A stretch of DNA of 33,404 nt from Granulosicoccus sp. (GTDB lineage: Bacteria; Pseudomonadota; Gammaproteobacteria; Granulosicoccales; Granulosicoccaceae), in assembly GCA_023300375.1 (NCBI GenBank), contig JALZWO010000145.1, positions 1 to 33,404 on the forward strand, given 5' to 3'. A program made the position numbers and the translations under genes. The notes beneath the pieces were generated by a model. The model was not told where the DNA came from, ran no database searches, and saw only the letters and a program-made list of their open reading frames with translations. Below are positions 1 to 9,064 of the stretch, in pieces. Every line of letters starts with the position of its first letter. Within the stretch, counting starts at the first letter, position 1.

Positions 1-899
1 CACCAATACACATCACCGTCTTTGTAATCGAACACGTATTTGTGCGTCATTGCAGCGTAGACAATGTATCCGCCGCTGGTATGTAAAACACCTTTTGGCT
101 TGCCTGTTGAGCCTGATGTGTACAGAATGAACAGAGGGTCTTCGGCATCCATTTCTACCGCAGGACAGTCAGGAGAGGCGCCGTTAATCAGCTCGTGGTA
201 CCACAAGTCACGACCATCTTTCCATTCAACATCGTCGCCACCACGTTTGACAACGACCATGCGCTTGACGCTTTCTGCTTTTTCACAGGCGATGTCAGCG
301 TTGGCTTTCAAAGGCACTTTACGCCCACCGCGCAGGCCCTGATCAGCTGTTATAACGATTGAGCATTCAGCATCGTTGATACGATCTTTAAGCGCATCGG
401 GAGAAAAGCCACCGAACACGATAGAGTGCACAGCGCCAATTCGTGCACAGGAGAGCATGGCCACCGCTGCCTCTGGAATCATAGGCATGTAGATACAGAC
501 CCGATCGCCTTTCTTGACGCCTAGCCCTTTCAGTGCATTGGAGAAGCGACAAACTTCGTCGTGCAACTCGCGATAACTGATGTGCCTGGATTCGCTGGGA
601 TCATCACCTTCCCAGATAATGGCCGTTTGATCGCTACGATGTTCCAGATGTCGATCAAGGCAGTTGTAGGCAACATTCAGTTTAGCGCCATCAAACCATG
701 CAATGTCACCTGTGTGAAAATCCCAATTCTGTACTTGATCCCAAGGTTTGAACCAGTCAATAAACTCATCAGCTTGTTCCGCCCAGAAACCATCGGAATC
801 ACTCAGAGAGCGTGCGTAAAGCTCCTCGTATTGCTCCTGATTAATGTGCGCTAGTTCAGCAAATTCTGCTGATACCGGGTAGATAGGGTTTTCGGACAT
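1..899 (-). CDS. acs: acetyl-coenzyme A synthetase, N-terminal part (runs off left edge)
   Basis: Activates acetate with ATP and CoA to acetyl-CoA through an acetyl-AMP intermediate, in the cytoplasm. Reading leftwards from the ATG at 897-899, an uninterrupted frame of 299 codons reaches the window edge, so roughly the first half of a usual 650-residue enzyme is present. The N-terminal ACS region is clear: [19 protein letters not shown], then [15 protein letters not shown]. Near residue 265 comes the AMP-binding loop [16 protein letters not shown], characteristic of adenylate-forming enzymes. It lies 136 bases downstream of the CbrB-like regulator on the same strand, which suggests acetate use is the output of that two-component system. 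The C-terminal domain, with its regulatory acetylation lysine, is outside the window. Identification is firm; the symbol assumes that the rest of the gene is normal. Confidence 0.93.
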   Translation of the reverse strand, partial: MSENPIYPVSAEFAELAHINQEQYEELYARSLSDSDGFWAEQADEFIDWFKPWDQVQNWDFHTGDIAWFDGAKLNVAYNCLDRHLEHRSDQTAIIWEGDDPSESRHISYRELHDEVCRFSNALKGLGVKKGDRVCIYMPMIPEAAVAMLSCARIGAVHSIVFGGFSPDALKDRINDAECSIVITADQGLRGGRKVPLKANADIACEKAESVKRMVVVKRGGDDVEWKDGRDLWYHELINGASPDCPAVEMDAEDPLFILYTSGSTGKPKGVLHTSGGYIVYAAMTHKYVFDYKDGDVYW

Positions 900-930
900 T
901 CTTAATAGAAAGTATTACTTCGATGGCCGC

Positions 931-958
931 AGTTTACCTGCCTGAAAAATTCCGTCAA
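931..958 (-). promoter_or_regulatory. possible sigma-70 promoter of acs
   Basis: On the minus strand TTGACG (953-958) is followed after 16 bases by TAAACT (931-936). This is a five-of-six match to the -35 box and four of six to the -10 box, and it lies about 30 bases before the acs start. I found no TGGCAC-N5-TTGC sigma-54 element in the 136-base gap. That fits the loss of sigma-54 motifs in the adjacent regulator. The call rests on sequence similarity only. Confidence 0.4.
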
Positions 959-1035
959 TTGGATTGATGAATTTAAGTTAAGAGACTGAAAAATAGCTGA
1001 TTATTTCTTCTTGACATGTTGGTAAAAACTTGAAA

Positions 1036-2394
1036 CTAGTCAGCGTTGTCATCGATTCGATCACGCAATAGTTGCATTTTCTGCCGCCGTTCCCAAAGTG
1101 CCTTGCGGCTAATTCCCAAACGTGAGGCTAATTCGGTTTCGGAGAGCTTAGCTTGATTGCGAATGACAAAGTATCTGAAATATTCATCCAGGTTAAGGTC
1201 ACGACCCTCGTGTGTGCCCTCGGCCATCTCTGAGCTTAAGCCCAAATCGTTTAGTGAGAGTGTTTGCGTTCTACACGTAAATACAGCATGGTTCAGAACA
1301 CTTTCAAGCTCGGCCACATTGCCGAGCCATGCGTTCGCTCTGAGAGCCGCCATGGCGTCGTCATTGATTTTGAATTTACTCCACCCGTACCGCTGCTCAA
1401 GTCGCAGAAGGTGTCGTTTGACTAGCGTGTCGATATCATCGGGGCGCTTTCGCAGTGGGGGCACTTCAAATTCACAACCAGCAAACAGGTCGCTGAATTC
1501 CGGTATCAGCCGATTTGCATCGATAGATGACTGCAATTCGTTTTCACTGATACAGATCAGTTGTACGTGTTTTGTTCCGTTGCTCATGTTGCCCAAAGAT
1601 ACGGGTATGCCTACGACAACAGCCTTGTACAGTAACTGCTGAGCCTCAAGTGCTAGTAGTTCTGGATTACGAATAACCAGAGTGCCATTTTGTGCAGCTT
1701 GCAAATAGCCACCGTTAGGTAAGTCAAAGTTCAATTTTGTAGACGGCTTGATTGCCAAATCAGAAGGGGCAGTTGTGCCAAATAGCAATGTGGCCATTTC
1801 ATGGTGATCTTCAGATGCATCCAATACCAGTAGTGGTCCTTCGCTATCGGTACCTAAGCTATGGATAGCCTTGGCTACCGATTCGCGTTCTGTGCCTCTT
1901 TCGCCATGTAGGTACACGAAACGTTGCTTTAGCGATTCATGTGTGATGCGCTCTAGAATGCTGGATAAACCTGTGTCATAAACGTAGTGCTCCAAAGGGT
2001 GCTGTCTGTGCACATCCAGTTTTAGAGCGCGGTTTTGTGCATGCATGAGATTTTGTTGTAATGATCGTTGTATGACTATCAACAATTCATCATGATCAAA
2101 TGGCTTTGCAATGTAGTCGATGGCTCCATGGCGCATAGCATCTACGGCAGAACGTACACTGGCATGACTTGTCATAATAACCACAGGTATAGGGTCTGCG
2201 GGGGCTATCAGTGTGGTGCCTAGTTCTCCAGGAAGGCGTATGTCTGCAAGTATCAGATCAAATGAATGCAACTTATAGGCAAGAGCCTCTTGCACTGAGC
2301 CTGCACAATGAACCTCGTAGTGGTTTCTCTCAAGCAAGCGTTTTAATGCCTTGAGAATGACGTCTTCATCCTCGACGACCAATAGTCTTTTCAT
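1036..2394 (-). CDS. CbrB-like response regulator with degenerate AAA+ domain
   Basis: NtrC-type architecture of 452 residues. The receiver domain (1-115) is intact, with acidic pocket E8/D9, phospho-acceptor D51 in ADIRLP, T75 and K97. The central AAA+ region (about 140-370) is recognisable from LHGERGTERE, PPLRKRPDDID and WLGNVAELE, but it is badly eroded. The Walker A lysine is replaced (ER at 169-170 where GK is expected). The Walker B acidic pair reads RN (GTLVIRNPE). The GAFTGA loop after LFG (204-206) is absent. The C-terminal FIS-type helix-turn-helix (LASRLGISRKALWERR) is intact. It should therefore bind DNA and be phosphorylated, but is unlikely to remodel sigma-54 polymerase. The start overlaps the kinase stop by 4 bases (ATGA). 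Position after a CbrA-like kinase and a dksA-gluQ block points to a CbrB ortholog, with acs the probable target. Confidence 0.88.
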   Translation of the reverse strand: MKRLLVVEDEDVILKALKRLLERNHYEVHCAGSVQEALAYKLHSFDLILADIRLPGELGTTLIAPADPIPVVIMTSHASVRSAVDAMRHGAIDYIAKPFDHDELLIVIQRSLQQNLMHAQNRALKLDVHRQHPLEHYVYDTGLSSILERITHESLKQRFVYLHGERGTERESVAKAIHSLGTDSEGPLLVLDASEDHHEMATLLFGTTAPSDLAIKPSTKLNFDLPNGGYLQAAQNGTLVIRNPELLALEAQQLLYKAVVVGIPVSLGNMSNGTKHVQLICISENELQSSIDANRLIPEFSDLFAGCEFEVPPLRKRPDDIDTLVKRHLLRLEQRYGWSKFKINDDAMAALRANAWLGNVAELESVLNHAVFTCRTQTLSLNDLGLSSEMAEGTHEGRDLNLDEYFRYFVIRNQAKLSETELASRLGISRKALWERRQKMQLLRDRIDDNAD

Positions 2395-5336
2395 TCGGGT
2401 GTAACCAACGGTAAGCTGAATGTCATGCAGGTGCCTGTTTCGCTATTTGCCACACGTAGTCGCCCACCGTGTTTGCTTACTATGCTGTAAGCCAGTGATA
2501 AGCCAAGGCCAGTACCTTGTCCTACTGGCTTAGTTGTGTAGAAAGGTTCGAATATATTCTCACGGTGCGCCAAGTCGATTCCACTGCCTTGATCCTTCGT
2601 GTTAACTAGTAAACAGCCGTCGTTTATTGAGCCTTCAACCTCAACGGTTGCCCCATCAGGTGACGCATCGCAGGCATTGTTAATCAGATTAACAAACACT
2701 TGCATTAGTAGATTCGGGTTGGCGTTGACCATGGCATTGGCAGGTAATGAGCATTTGAAAGTGAGTCGATGTGTGTCGGGTGACAAGCGTACAAGTCGCA
2801 GTGCTTCGTGCGCTATGTCGGCCGCATTGACGTGAGTATGTGGGCTGTCGTCCACAGAGTCAGCATGTGAGAATGCTAACAACGATCGAACAATAGTGTT
2901 AATACGATCAACTTGAGACAGGATGTCGTCTGTTTGTTCACCAACAAGACCTTGTATCAGTTCCTCTGTTGGCGCATCAACCAAAGCGTCTGCTATGTCG
3001 TAGTGAATGTTCTGCGCGATGCTGGCAATTCCCGTTAGCGGGTTGCCTATTTCATGAGCAACACCTGCGGCTAGTCGGCCCACCGACGCTAAGCGTTCTG
3101 TATGCGCAAGCTCGGATTCAAGCGTGTGCAGATTGGTCTGATCCTCCATAAGAATAACCAGACCAGCAAGTGTCGTATCGTTTTGTTGTTCTGTTGTATC
3201 AATGTTTGCTTTATGTAAATTGATAGTTGCGGCGCGTCCAGCAACGCTTACTCGCTGACGAAATCGTGTGTTGTCATCTGAGAGAGCAAACTCATTGAGC
3301 AGTTCACCCCAAGGTTGGACCAGTTCAGGTAAGAGTTTTTCATAAGCATCACGATCATTGATGTCAGTCAGCGAGCGCATGGCAGAATTCCAAATATTAA
3401 TCCTGCCCTCTGAAGTGATAGAACATACGCCCAGCGGTAACTGTTTTAGTACTGTTTGCAAGTACTGCCGTAGATCGTCAAGTTGTTTGGTCAACCCTCG
3501 CATCTGTTCACGAGAGTCGCGCAAGCGCCTTTCTAGTTGACGCACATCGGGTGAGTAATTTGACGTCTTGCCGCTGTTGTTAACTTGTCGTTCGAGTATT
3601 TCTCTTGCTATGGCTGGGCCGAGTAGGCCGGTCAGGTTCCGTTCCAAGCGGTCATGCAGTGCTCGTAACTCTGAACGCCTGTTGTCGTTAATGTTTATTC
3701 CTGTTTCTTGTACTGCGCGTTGCATTTCTTGAGTAGCCACTTTATTTCCAAGGAATTGCTGCAATGCATATTGGTAATGTGCGACCGAGCGGCCCACGGT
3801 GTATCCGCCTGTGCGTAAGCCGGTATTTTCCAAGCTTGCTAGCGCGGCAAACTGCTCTTTATCTGATGGGCGCGTGATAAGCGAACCAATAACAAATAGG
3901 GCGAAGTTGAAGCTCAGCGTGCTGAATGTTGATAGGGTCCAGATATCCGTATCAACAGGAAACCAGCTCTGTGAGTCATAGCCTGGACTCAGTAGTGGCA
4001 ATATAAGGATCAAAAACCAAAGTGCTGCGCCACCGGCTAAGCCCGCAATAAATCCCCTTTGGGTGGCGCGAGACCAAAAAAGCAACCCAACCATGCCCGG
4101 TAGTAGTTGCGCTGCAGCCACGAAGGAGATGAGCCCGATACTAGCAAGACCGTCGTTGAGTTCAATCAGAATATAAAAGCCGTAACCTGCACCAATAATG
4201 ATGGCAATGATGGCACGTCGGCCCCACAATAATCGACTGTAAAAATCTTTTGCCTGATTAGCCGACAAAGCAGCGGGTAAAAAAAGATTGTTCATGCACA
4301 TGGAAGACAGTGCCAGTGTGGTGACTATCATCATGGCACTGGCTGCAGATAACCCACCGATAAACACCAAGGCAGCTAGCCATTGATGCCCTAACGTTGT
4401 TGTCATACCCAATACATAGAAGTCTGGTTGCATAGATAGAGACAAATGCCTGCCAGCAAAAAGAATGGGGATAATAGGCAGGTTTAATAGCAGTAAGTAC
4501 AGGGGAAACAGCCAATAGGCTGTGCGCAGAAATTTTGGTTTCTGGTTTTCTGTAAACATCATGTGAAACTGCCGTGGCAGCATGAAGGCTGCACAAAACG
4601 CTAGTAGCAGTAGTGTGCTCCACAAGCCAGAATCACCCGAAGAATAAAGCTCGTTGAGCATTTCTGGCTGAGCTTTTGCCCACTCGTTCATTGCCATGGG
4701 AGAGTCAAATATTTGCGTTACTACAAACAAACCAGCAATTACCATAGCGAGTAATTTCACAGCTGACTCGAAGGCTATGGCGAGCACTAAACCTTTATGT
4801 TTCTCGCGAGGCGTTAAATGTCTAGCCCCGAACAGAATGGTAAATAAGGTGATAACAACGCAGAAAGTGAGAGCTAACAAATCGGGTAGTTCTGTTCGAC
4901 TCAGCACTTGGATTGATTCGGTGACTGCACGTATCTGCAATGAGATGTAGGGAAGGGTGCCGACTAGCATGAACAGCGTGACGACAAAGCCTGTGGCGCG
5001 CCCCCCGTACCGAAATGCAAACAGATCAGCAATGGAATTAATTTGATGCTCAATACTTAGTCGCAAAATGGGTTTCAGCACATACGGACCAAGCATAAAG
5101 GCTGCGGTAACGCCCAGATAGATAGTCAGGAAGGCTAGTCCACTTCTGTCGGCTAGACCCACGCTGCCATAGTAAGTCCACGATGTTGCATACACGCCAA
5201 GAGAGAGCGAATAGACGATGGGATTTGAAACTATGAATTCAGGTAGCAATCCGGTGTCTGCACACCAGGCAATAACAAACAGTAATGCAAGATAGGCTAA
5301 AGCAATGGCGAACAACCAGCCAAGCTCAATCCCCAT
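2391..5336 (-). CDS. cbrA: CbrA-like sensor histidine kinase with Na+/solute symporter domain
   Basis: A 981-residue inner-membrane sensor kinase. Residues 1 to about 490 form a multi-spanning sodium:solute symporter (SSSF) domain, with typical stretches such as SLGVYATSWTYYG and LTPREKHKGLVLAIAFES. A linker with coiled-coil character (about 570-630) leads to a PAS domain (about 635-745). The HisKA domain has its phospho-histidine at H761 in GVAHEIGNPLTG. The ATPase domain has the N box (NLINNACDA), G1 (DQGSGID), F box (FEPFYTTK) and G2 (GQGTGLGL). All catalytic motifs are intact. Length matches Pseudomonas CbrA (about 980), and the upstream dksA-gluQ-small-ORF order is the same. In Pseudomonas CbrAB controls carbon/nitrogen balance, whereas related symporter kinases (CrbS/MxtR) control acs. 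The adjacent acs here leaves either regulon possible. The start overlaps the preceding small gene by 11 bases. Confidence 0.9.
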   Translation of the reverse strand: MGIELGWLFAIALAYLALLFVIAWCADTGLLPEFIVSNPIVYSLSLGVYATSWTYYGSVGLADRSGLAFLTIYLGVTAAFMLGPYVLKPILRLSIEHQINSIADLFAFRYGGRATGFVVTLFMLVGTLPYISLQIRAVTESIQVLSRTELPDLLALTFCVVITLFTILFGARHLTPREKHKGLVLAIAFESAVKLLAMVIAGLFVVTQIFDSPMAMNEWAKAQPEMLNELYSSGDSGLWSTLLLLAFCAAFMLPRQFHMMFTENQKPKFLRTAYWLFPLYLLLLNLPIIPILFAGRHLSLSMQPDFYVLGMTTTLGHQWLAALVFIGGLSAASAMMIVTTLALSSMCMNNLFLPAALSANQAKDFYSRLLWGRRAIIAIIIGAGYGFYILIELNDGLASIGLISFVAAAQLLPGMVGLLFWSRATQRGFIAGLAGGAALWFLILILPLLSPGYDSQSWFPVDTDIWTLSTFSTLSFNFALFVIGSLITRPSDKEQFAALASLENTGLRTGGYTVGRSVAHYQYALQQFLGNKVATQEMQRAVQETGININDNRRSELRALHDRLERNLTGLLGPAIAREILERQVNNSGKTSNYSPDVRQLERRLRDSREQMRGLTKQLDDLRQYLQTVLKQLPLGVCSITSEGRINIWNSAMRSLTDINDRDAYEKLLPELVQPWGELLNEFALSDDNTRFRQRVSVAGRAATINLHKANIDTTEQQNDTTLAGLVILMEDQTNLHTLESELAHTERLASVGRLAAGVAHEIGNPLTGIASIAQNIHYDIADALVDAPTEELIQGLVGEQTDDILSQVDRINTIVRSLLAFSHADSVDDSPHTHVNAADIAHEALRLVRLSPDTHRLTFKCSLPANAMVNANPNLLMQVFVNLINNACDASPDGATVEVEGSINDGCLLVNTKDQGSGIDLAHRENIFEPFYTTKPVGQGTGLGLSLAYSIVSKHGGRLRVANSETGTCMTFSLPLVTPE

Positions 5337-5514
5337 GTTCCTGTCTCATCTGATTCCACGCAACCAACACAATAATGACCGCCCAGAGAACGAACACCAT
5401 ATACCAAGGTAACGATAGGCTCGACCACCAACTATTCAGTGGAGAGTTGAATAAAAAAACGGCCAAAGCGAAAATCAGTAACGTGTAATCGGTTCTACCT
5501 AGCTTGCGGCTCAT
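5326..5514 (-). CDS. small two-helix membrane protein upstream of the sensor kinase (CbrX-like)
   Basis: A 62-residue protein with a basic N-terminus (MSRKLGRTD), a first hydrophobic segment (about 12-24), a tryptophan-rich turn (NSWWSSLSLPW) and a second membrane segment (about 36-53, MVFVLWAVIIVLVAW), ending in a charged tail. Its ATG overlaps the gluQ stop by 4 bases and its 3' end overlaps the kinase start by 11, so it is translationally coupled on both sides. In Pseudomonas a small ORF called cbrX occupies the same place before cbrA. Similarity here is by position, size and topology only. A role in assembly or signalling of the kinase is an inference. Confidence 0.78.
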   Translation of the reverse strand: MSRKLGRTDYTLLIFALAVFLFNSPLNSWWSSLSLPWYMVFVLWAVIIVLVAWNQMRQEHGD

Positions 5515-6419
5515 TCGAAGCTAACCTCGGTTCTAACGCTTTTAGGCACATCACTGAGTTGCCAATGATCTACAGCTGCGGTCCAGAAAGACGGAATATC
5601 GCTTACCGTAATGGGTCGCTGGCCCAAAAATTTCCACGCTCTGTTCAAGGTGGCTAGTTTATCCATGTCATCTATTGCGGTAGCTTTTGAATGCTTGCTG
5701 AGTTTGTCGTTGTTTGCATCAACTGCAATGGGTATGTGCGAGTAGTTTGGCGGTGTCATATGCAGATATTGCATGATCGCTAGTTGCGCTGCTGTGCTAG
5801 ATAATAGATCAGCTCCACGAACAACGTCTGTGCAATCTAGCGCATCATCAACGGCGCAGGCAAGCGAATACGACACCAGCTTGTCGCGGCGCCAGATAAT
5901 AATGTCACCTACCGTATCCGATGTGGCCACTTGTTGCATGCCCTGAACGCCGTCTTCGAAATTGATGGACGCCGGTAGAATTAGGCGCAGAGCAGAATTT
6001 TCTTTGATGTCGTTGATACTGTGCAGGCGATTGCTACGACACGAACCGGGGTAAGGCTGGCCTTGTGGTAGCTGACGCCTACTACAATGGCAGGTGAACA
6101 CACAACCGGTTTCAATCAGAGTGCTCAAGGCACTTAAATAGCGCTGGGCGTGTAGGCTTTGTAAGAGCAGCTCTCCGTGCCAGTGTAGCCCGTAGTCTTT
6201 CAGCGAGCTTTGGATTCGTTCAGCAGAGCCAGGTACGCTTCGAGGGCCGTCGATGTCATCGATTCTGAGTCGCCAGAGAGCGCCCATACTGCGAGCATCA
6301 CAAAAACTTGCCATCGCCGCTAGTAGCGATCCAAAATGCAGGTCGCCAGTAGGCGAAGGTGCGAAGCGGCCTGCATGGCCGCTTTTTTCCATTTCGTTAT
6401 CAGTTGCTGAAGGGACCAT
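5511..6419 (-). CDS. gluQ: glutamyl-Q tRNA(Asp) synthetase
   Basis: A 302-residue class I synthetase paralog that transfers glutamate to the queuosine base of tRNA(Asp) rather than charging a tRNA end. The N-terminal nucleotide-binding signature FAPSPTGDLHFGSLLAA corresponds to the HIGH region. A zinc-site candidate CHCSRR...C lies around residues 108-130. NDKLSKHSKA is the KMSKS counterpart near residue 235. The tRNA anticodon-binding domain of true GluRS is absent, which separates GluQ from GltX. It follows dksA after 34 bases, the order also seen in E. coli and Pseudomonas. The second methionine (MEKSGHAGR, ATG ending at 6392) is an alternative start, since the catalytic domain begins just after it. 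Confidence 0.93.
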   Translation of the reverse strand: MVPSATDNEMEKSGHAGRFAPSPTGDLHFGSLLAAMASFCDARSMGALWRLRIDDIDGPRSVPGSAERIQSSLKDYGLHWHGELLLQSLHAQRYLSALSTLIETGCVFTCHCSRRQLPQGQPYPGSCRSNRLHSINDIKENSALRLILPASINFEDGVQGMQQVATSDTVGDIIIWRRDKLVSYSLACAVDDALDCTDVVRGADLLSSTAAQLAIMQYLHMTPPNYSHIPIAVDANNDKLSKHSKATAIDDMDKLATLNRAWKFLGQRPITVSDIPSFWTAAVDHWQLSDVPKSVRTEVSFE

Positions 6420-6453
6420 TAGCGGACGACGAAGGGCCCCTTGCAGTGGGTAA

Positions 6454-7413
6454 CTAGGCGGTTTGTCGCTCGCGAATCTCTTCCAGAGTTTTACAATCTA
6501 TGCACAACTCTGCAGTGGGTCTGGCTTCCAATCGGTTAACACCAATCTCGATACCACACGTTTCGCAATAGCCGTATTCATCATCATCGATACGCTTTTG
6601 CGCTTCGTTGATTTTTTTGATCAATTTTCGCTCTCGATCGCGAGTACGTAGTTCCAGACTAAACTCTTCTTCCTGAGTGGCCCGGTCGTTAGGGTCAGGA
6701 AAATTGGTGGCATCATCTTTCATATGGCCCACGGTACGGTCAACTTCTTCCATGAGTTGTTGCTTCCACTCAGCCAATTTTTTGCTGAAGTGATCTAGCT
6801 GACTGACGTCCATATAGTGCCCAGCATTTCTTTCGTAGGGCACTGGTGCTTTTGATAAGCCGCTCGGCAAATCATTCGAATCGATGTCGTCGTCTTGATC
6901 GAAGTCTGGCTTTTCAGCAACTTCAGCAATGTCTTCGTGAACTTTCTTAGCTACAGCTTTTTTCGCCACTTTTTTCTTTGCCACAGGGTTACTTACAGAG
7001 TTGTCGTCCGCCTTGTCTGCTGTTTTAGCGGCAGTCTTGCGGTTCTTTGTCGTCTTCGGACTTGCCTTATTTGCAGATTTTTTGCCAGACTCATCAGCAG
7101 TCGCGATTTTTTTCGACGCTGAGGTTTTTTCTGTGGCTGCCTTGGAAACTGCTTTTTTTGAAACAACTTTCTTGGACGCTGTTTTCTTCGCAGAGCTCAC
7201 CTTTGAGGCCACTTTTTTGGTCGCCGTTTTTTTGGTCACCGTCGCGTCAGTCGTTACTTTCTTCTTAGCAGCCGATTTGCTGGCAGTTTTCTTTTTTTGT
7301 TCAGATTCACTCAACTTAGCTTTCTCCGCGGCTGCCGTGCTAGCCGTTTTCTTTGCGCCAGCTTTTGTTAGCTGAACGGCAATTTTCTTGGACCCGGCGA
7401 CATAACTGCCCAC
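6454..7413 (-). CDS. dksA: RNA polymerase-binding transcription factor DksA with long Lys/Ala-rich N-terminal tail
   Basis: Residues about 185-319 are a normal DksA. They hold the coiled coil with the tip motif DPNDRA (D240, D243, matching E. coli D71 and D74), ERKLIKKI, and a four-cysteine zinc finger (C283, C286, C304, C307). DksA binds the polymerase secondary channel and with ppGpp redirects transcription. In front of it is an extension of about 170 residues, very rich in Lys, Ala, Thr and Ser in short repeats (KKTASK, KKAVSK), followed by an acidic stretch (about 165-185). E. coli DksA is 151 residues, so the total is more than doubled. The start is a GTG at 7411-7413. No in-frame ATG exists before one at about residue 201, and homology to DksA begins upstream of that ([11 protein letters not shown]), so the tail is probably translated. 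No good ribosome site is visible. The tail resembles histone H1/AlgP-like domains and may bind nucleic acid (inference). Confidence 0.9.
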   Translation of the reverse strand: MGSYVAGSKKIAVQLTKAGAKKTASTAAAEKAKLSESEQKKKTASKSAAKKKVTTDATVTKKTATKKVASKVSSAKKTASKKVVSKKAVSKAATEKTSASKKIATADESGKKSANKASPKTTKNRKTAAKTADKADDNSVSNPVAKKKVAKKAVAKKVHEDIAEVAEKPDFDQDDDIDSNDLPSGLSKAPVPYERNAGHYMDVSQLDHFSKKLAEWKQQLMEEVDRTVGHMKDDATNFPDPNDRATQEEEFSLELRTRDRERKLIKKINEAQKRIDDDEYGYCETCGIEIGVNRLEARPTAELCIDCKTLEEIRERQTA

Positions 7414-7446
7414 CGAGCTTGAAGCTGTCTTTCTCTAAAAACTTTT

Positions 7447-7465
7447 ACAGCAGATTCCCTGCTGT
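7447..7465 (-). terminator. weak terminator-like hairpin in the dksA leader
   Basis: ACAGCAG/CTGCTGT is a perfect 7-base stem with a 5-base loop. On the minus strand it is followed by AAAAG and then TTTTT. It lies after the xseA stop and before the dksA GTG, downstream of the possible dksA promoter. It could end xseA transcripts or act in the leader. The stem is short and the T-run is not adjacent, so support is modest. Confidence 0.35.
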
Positions 7466-7487
7466 GACCAAAAACTGGGAGCCGAGC

Positions 7488-7493
7488 GTTATA
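7488..7493 (-). promoter_or_regulatory. possible -10 element of dksA
   Basis: On the minus strand TATAAC matches five of six -10 positions, 75 bases before the GTG of dksA and just after the xseA stop. No good -35 box sits at 16-18 bases. The predicted leader of about 68 bases contains the 7447-7465 hairpin. Confidence 0.3.
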
Positions 7494-7543
7494 TCAGAAA
7501 TTTGACCTGTTGACAGCAAAAAGGTGGCAAAATCGTATAAAAA

Positions 7544-8974
7544 TTATTCAATAGCATCGAACTTTCCCGCTGATGGGAGTGCACTTTTTTCAACTGGTTC
7601 AGTTCCTGATAGACGAACTGCGCTCACAACGGCCACAACTTCGCCTGTTGCCAGTCGCGCGCTGATTTCATCTCCCAAGCGCACGCTGGCGGCGTTTGTG
7701 AGAACAGAATCATATTGTTTTACAACGGCATAGCCACGATCTAACACCGCAAGCGGGCTTATGTTGTGCAAAGATCGAGTCAGCATTTCGAAGTGACTAC
7801 GGGCGTTTTTTTGCACTTGCACAGCGGCAATGGCCAGTCTTCGCTCCAGTTCGCTCACCGCCATTTTCTGGCGTTTTACTGTTAATTTGGGAGAATGAAA
7901 ATTTAGCTGGCTGGCGAGCTCTTTCATCCGGTGACGCTGTTGATCTGCACGCGAGTCCCACGCCCTTTCAAGGCGCGAATAAAGCTCGTCGATACGCTGC
8001 ATCTGGTCGCTGATGGCGCGATTTGGGTGCCTTAGTTGCAAACGCGTGTTCTGTTGATGCAGTCGCTCTTTGCGTTGTTGCAACAATTTGTGTTGACTGT
8101 AAGTTAGGTGCCGCAGCGCTTGATCGAGGCGCAGCTGCAGATCGCCAGTGTCAGGGGTTGATAATTCAGCCGCAGCCGATGGAGTGGGGGCTCTGACATC
8201 GGCCACCAAGTCGCTAATGGTGATGTCAACTTCATGGCCAATGCCGGCCACTATGGGCAATTGACTATCTCGTATTGCTTTTGCTACCTCTACCTCGTTG
8301 AACGCCCAGAGATCCTCCAGTGAACCTCCACCCCTAACTAGCAGCAAAACGTCTACTTCCGTCCGTTCATTGGCTCGTCGAATCGCTGCAACGATGCCGG
8401 GAGCCGCTGCAGCGCCTTGTGTAGGAGTGGGGTAGATGACCACATTGGCTTGCCGATAACGGCGTTTAAGCACCTGCAGTACATCGCGTAAGGCGGCACC
8501 AGTGGGGGATGTGACCACACCTATACTGCGTGGTGCTGACGGCAGCGCTTTTTTGCTGGAATGATCAAACCAACCTTCATTGAACAATTTTTTCTTGGTC
8601 GCCTCGAAAGCCGCCTGCAACTGTCCTTCGCCAGTAGGCTCCATGTGTTCCACTATAAGCTGGAAATCACCGCGTGCTGCGTACAGGCCGAGCTTGCCGC
8701 GCACGATCACCGCATCGCCGCTTTGCGGGGCAAAATTGATGTGCCGATTGTGTCCTTTGAACATAGCGCATCGAATCTGCGCCTGGCTGTCCTTCAGCGT
8801 GAAGTAGAAGTGGCCACTGCCGGGTTTGCTGAAATTTGACAACTCGCCCTGAAGCCAAACGGTGCCGAAGCCGGATTCTATGATCCGATGAACTTCCTGA
8901 TTGAGTCTGCTGACAGTAAAAACTTTGCGTTTTTCAACAGAATTTTCAGCAATGTTTAGCTCACCTTGATTCAT
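7544..8974 (-). CDS. xseA: exodeoxyribonuclease VII large subunit
   Basis: A 476-residue catalytic subunit of ExoVII, which with XseB degrades single-stranded DNA to oligonucleotides in the cytoplasm. The N-terminal OB-fold (about 18-120) contains [20 protein letters not shown]. The central nuclease domain carries [31 protein letters not shown] and VAGIGHEVD, all characteristic of XseA. The C-terminal half is a long helical region (about 280-410) and ends with [14 protein letters not shown]. Length is usual for the family (about 450). It is transcribed away from guaB, the common gammaproteobacterial arrangement. xseB is not in the window. Confidence 0.96.
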   Translation of the reverse strand: MNQGELNIAENSVEKRKVFTVSRLNQEVHRIIESGFGTVWLQGELSNFSKPGSGHFYFTLKDSQAQIRCAMFKGHNRHINFAPQSGDAVIVRGKLGLYAARGDFQLIVEHMEPTGEGQLQAAFEATKKKLFNEGWFDHSSKKALPSAPRSIGVVTSPTGAALRDVLQVLKRRYRQANVVIYPTPTQGAAAAPGIVAAIRRANERTEVDVLLLVRGGGSLEDLWAFNEVEVAKAIRDSQLPIVAGIGHEVDITISDLVADVRAPTPSAAAELSTPDTGDLQLRLDQALRHLTYSQHKLLQQRKERLHQQNTRLQLRHPNRAISDQMQRIDELYSRLERAWDSRADQQRHRMKELASQLNFHSPKLTVKRQKMAVSELERRLAIAAVQVQKNARSHFEMLTRSLHNISPLAVLDRGYAVVKQYDSVLTNAASVRLGDEISARLATGEVVAVVSAVRLSGTEPVEKSALPSAGKFDAIE

Positions 8975-9064
8975 GCGAGGTTCAAATCAGGGTTAGCAGG
9001 GTAACTTGTGTGCGATGCAGTGAAATTCATCGCGTAAGCATACACGCTGATGCACACTTCACTG

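Noticed and set aside
900-1035. Sigma-54 promoter between the regulator and acs
   Set aside because: No TGGCAC-N5-TTGC-like pair was found on the minus strand.
7001-7375. Plus-strand frame antisense to the dksA tail, rich in Phe, Val and Ala
   Set aside because: It is the mirror image of the Lys/Ala-codon repeats of dksA, which explain both its openness and its composition.
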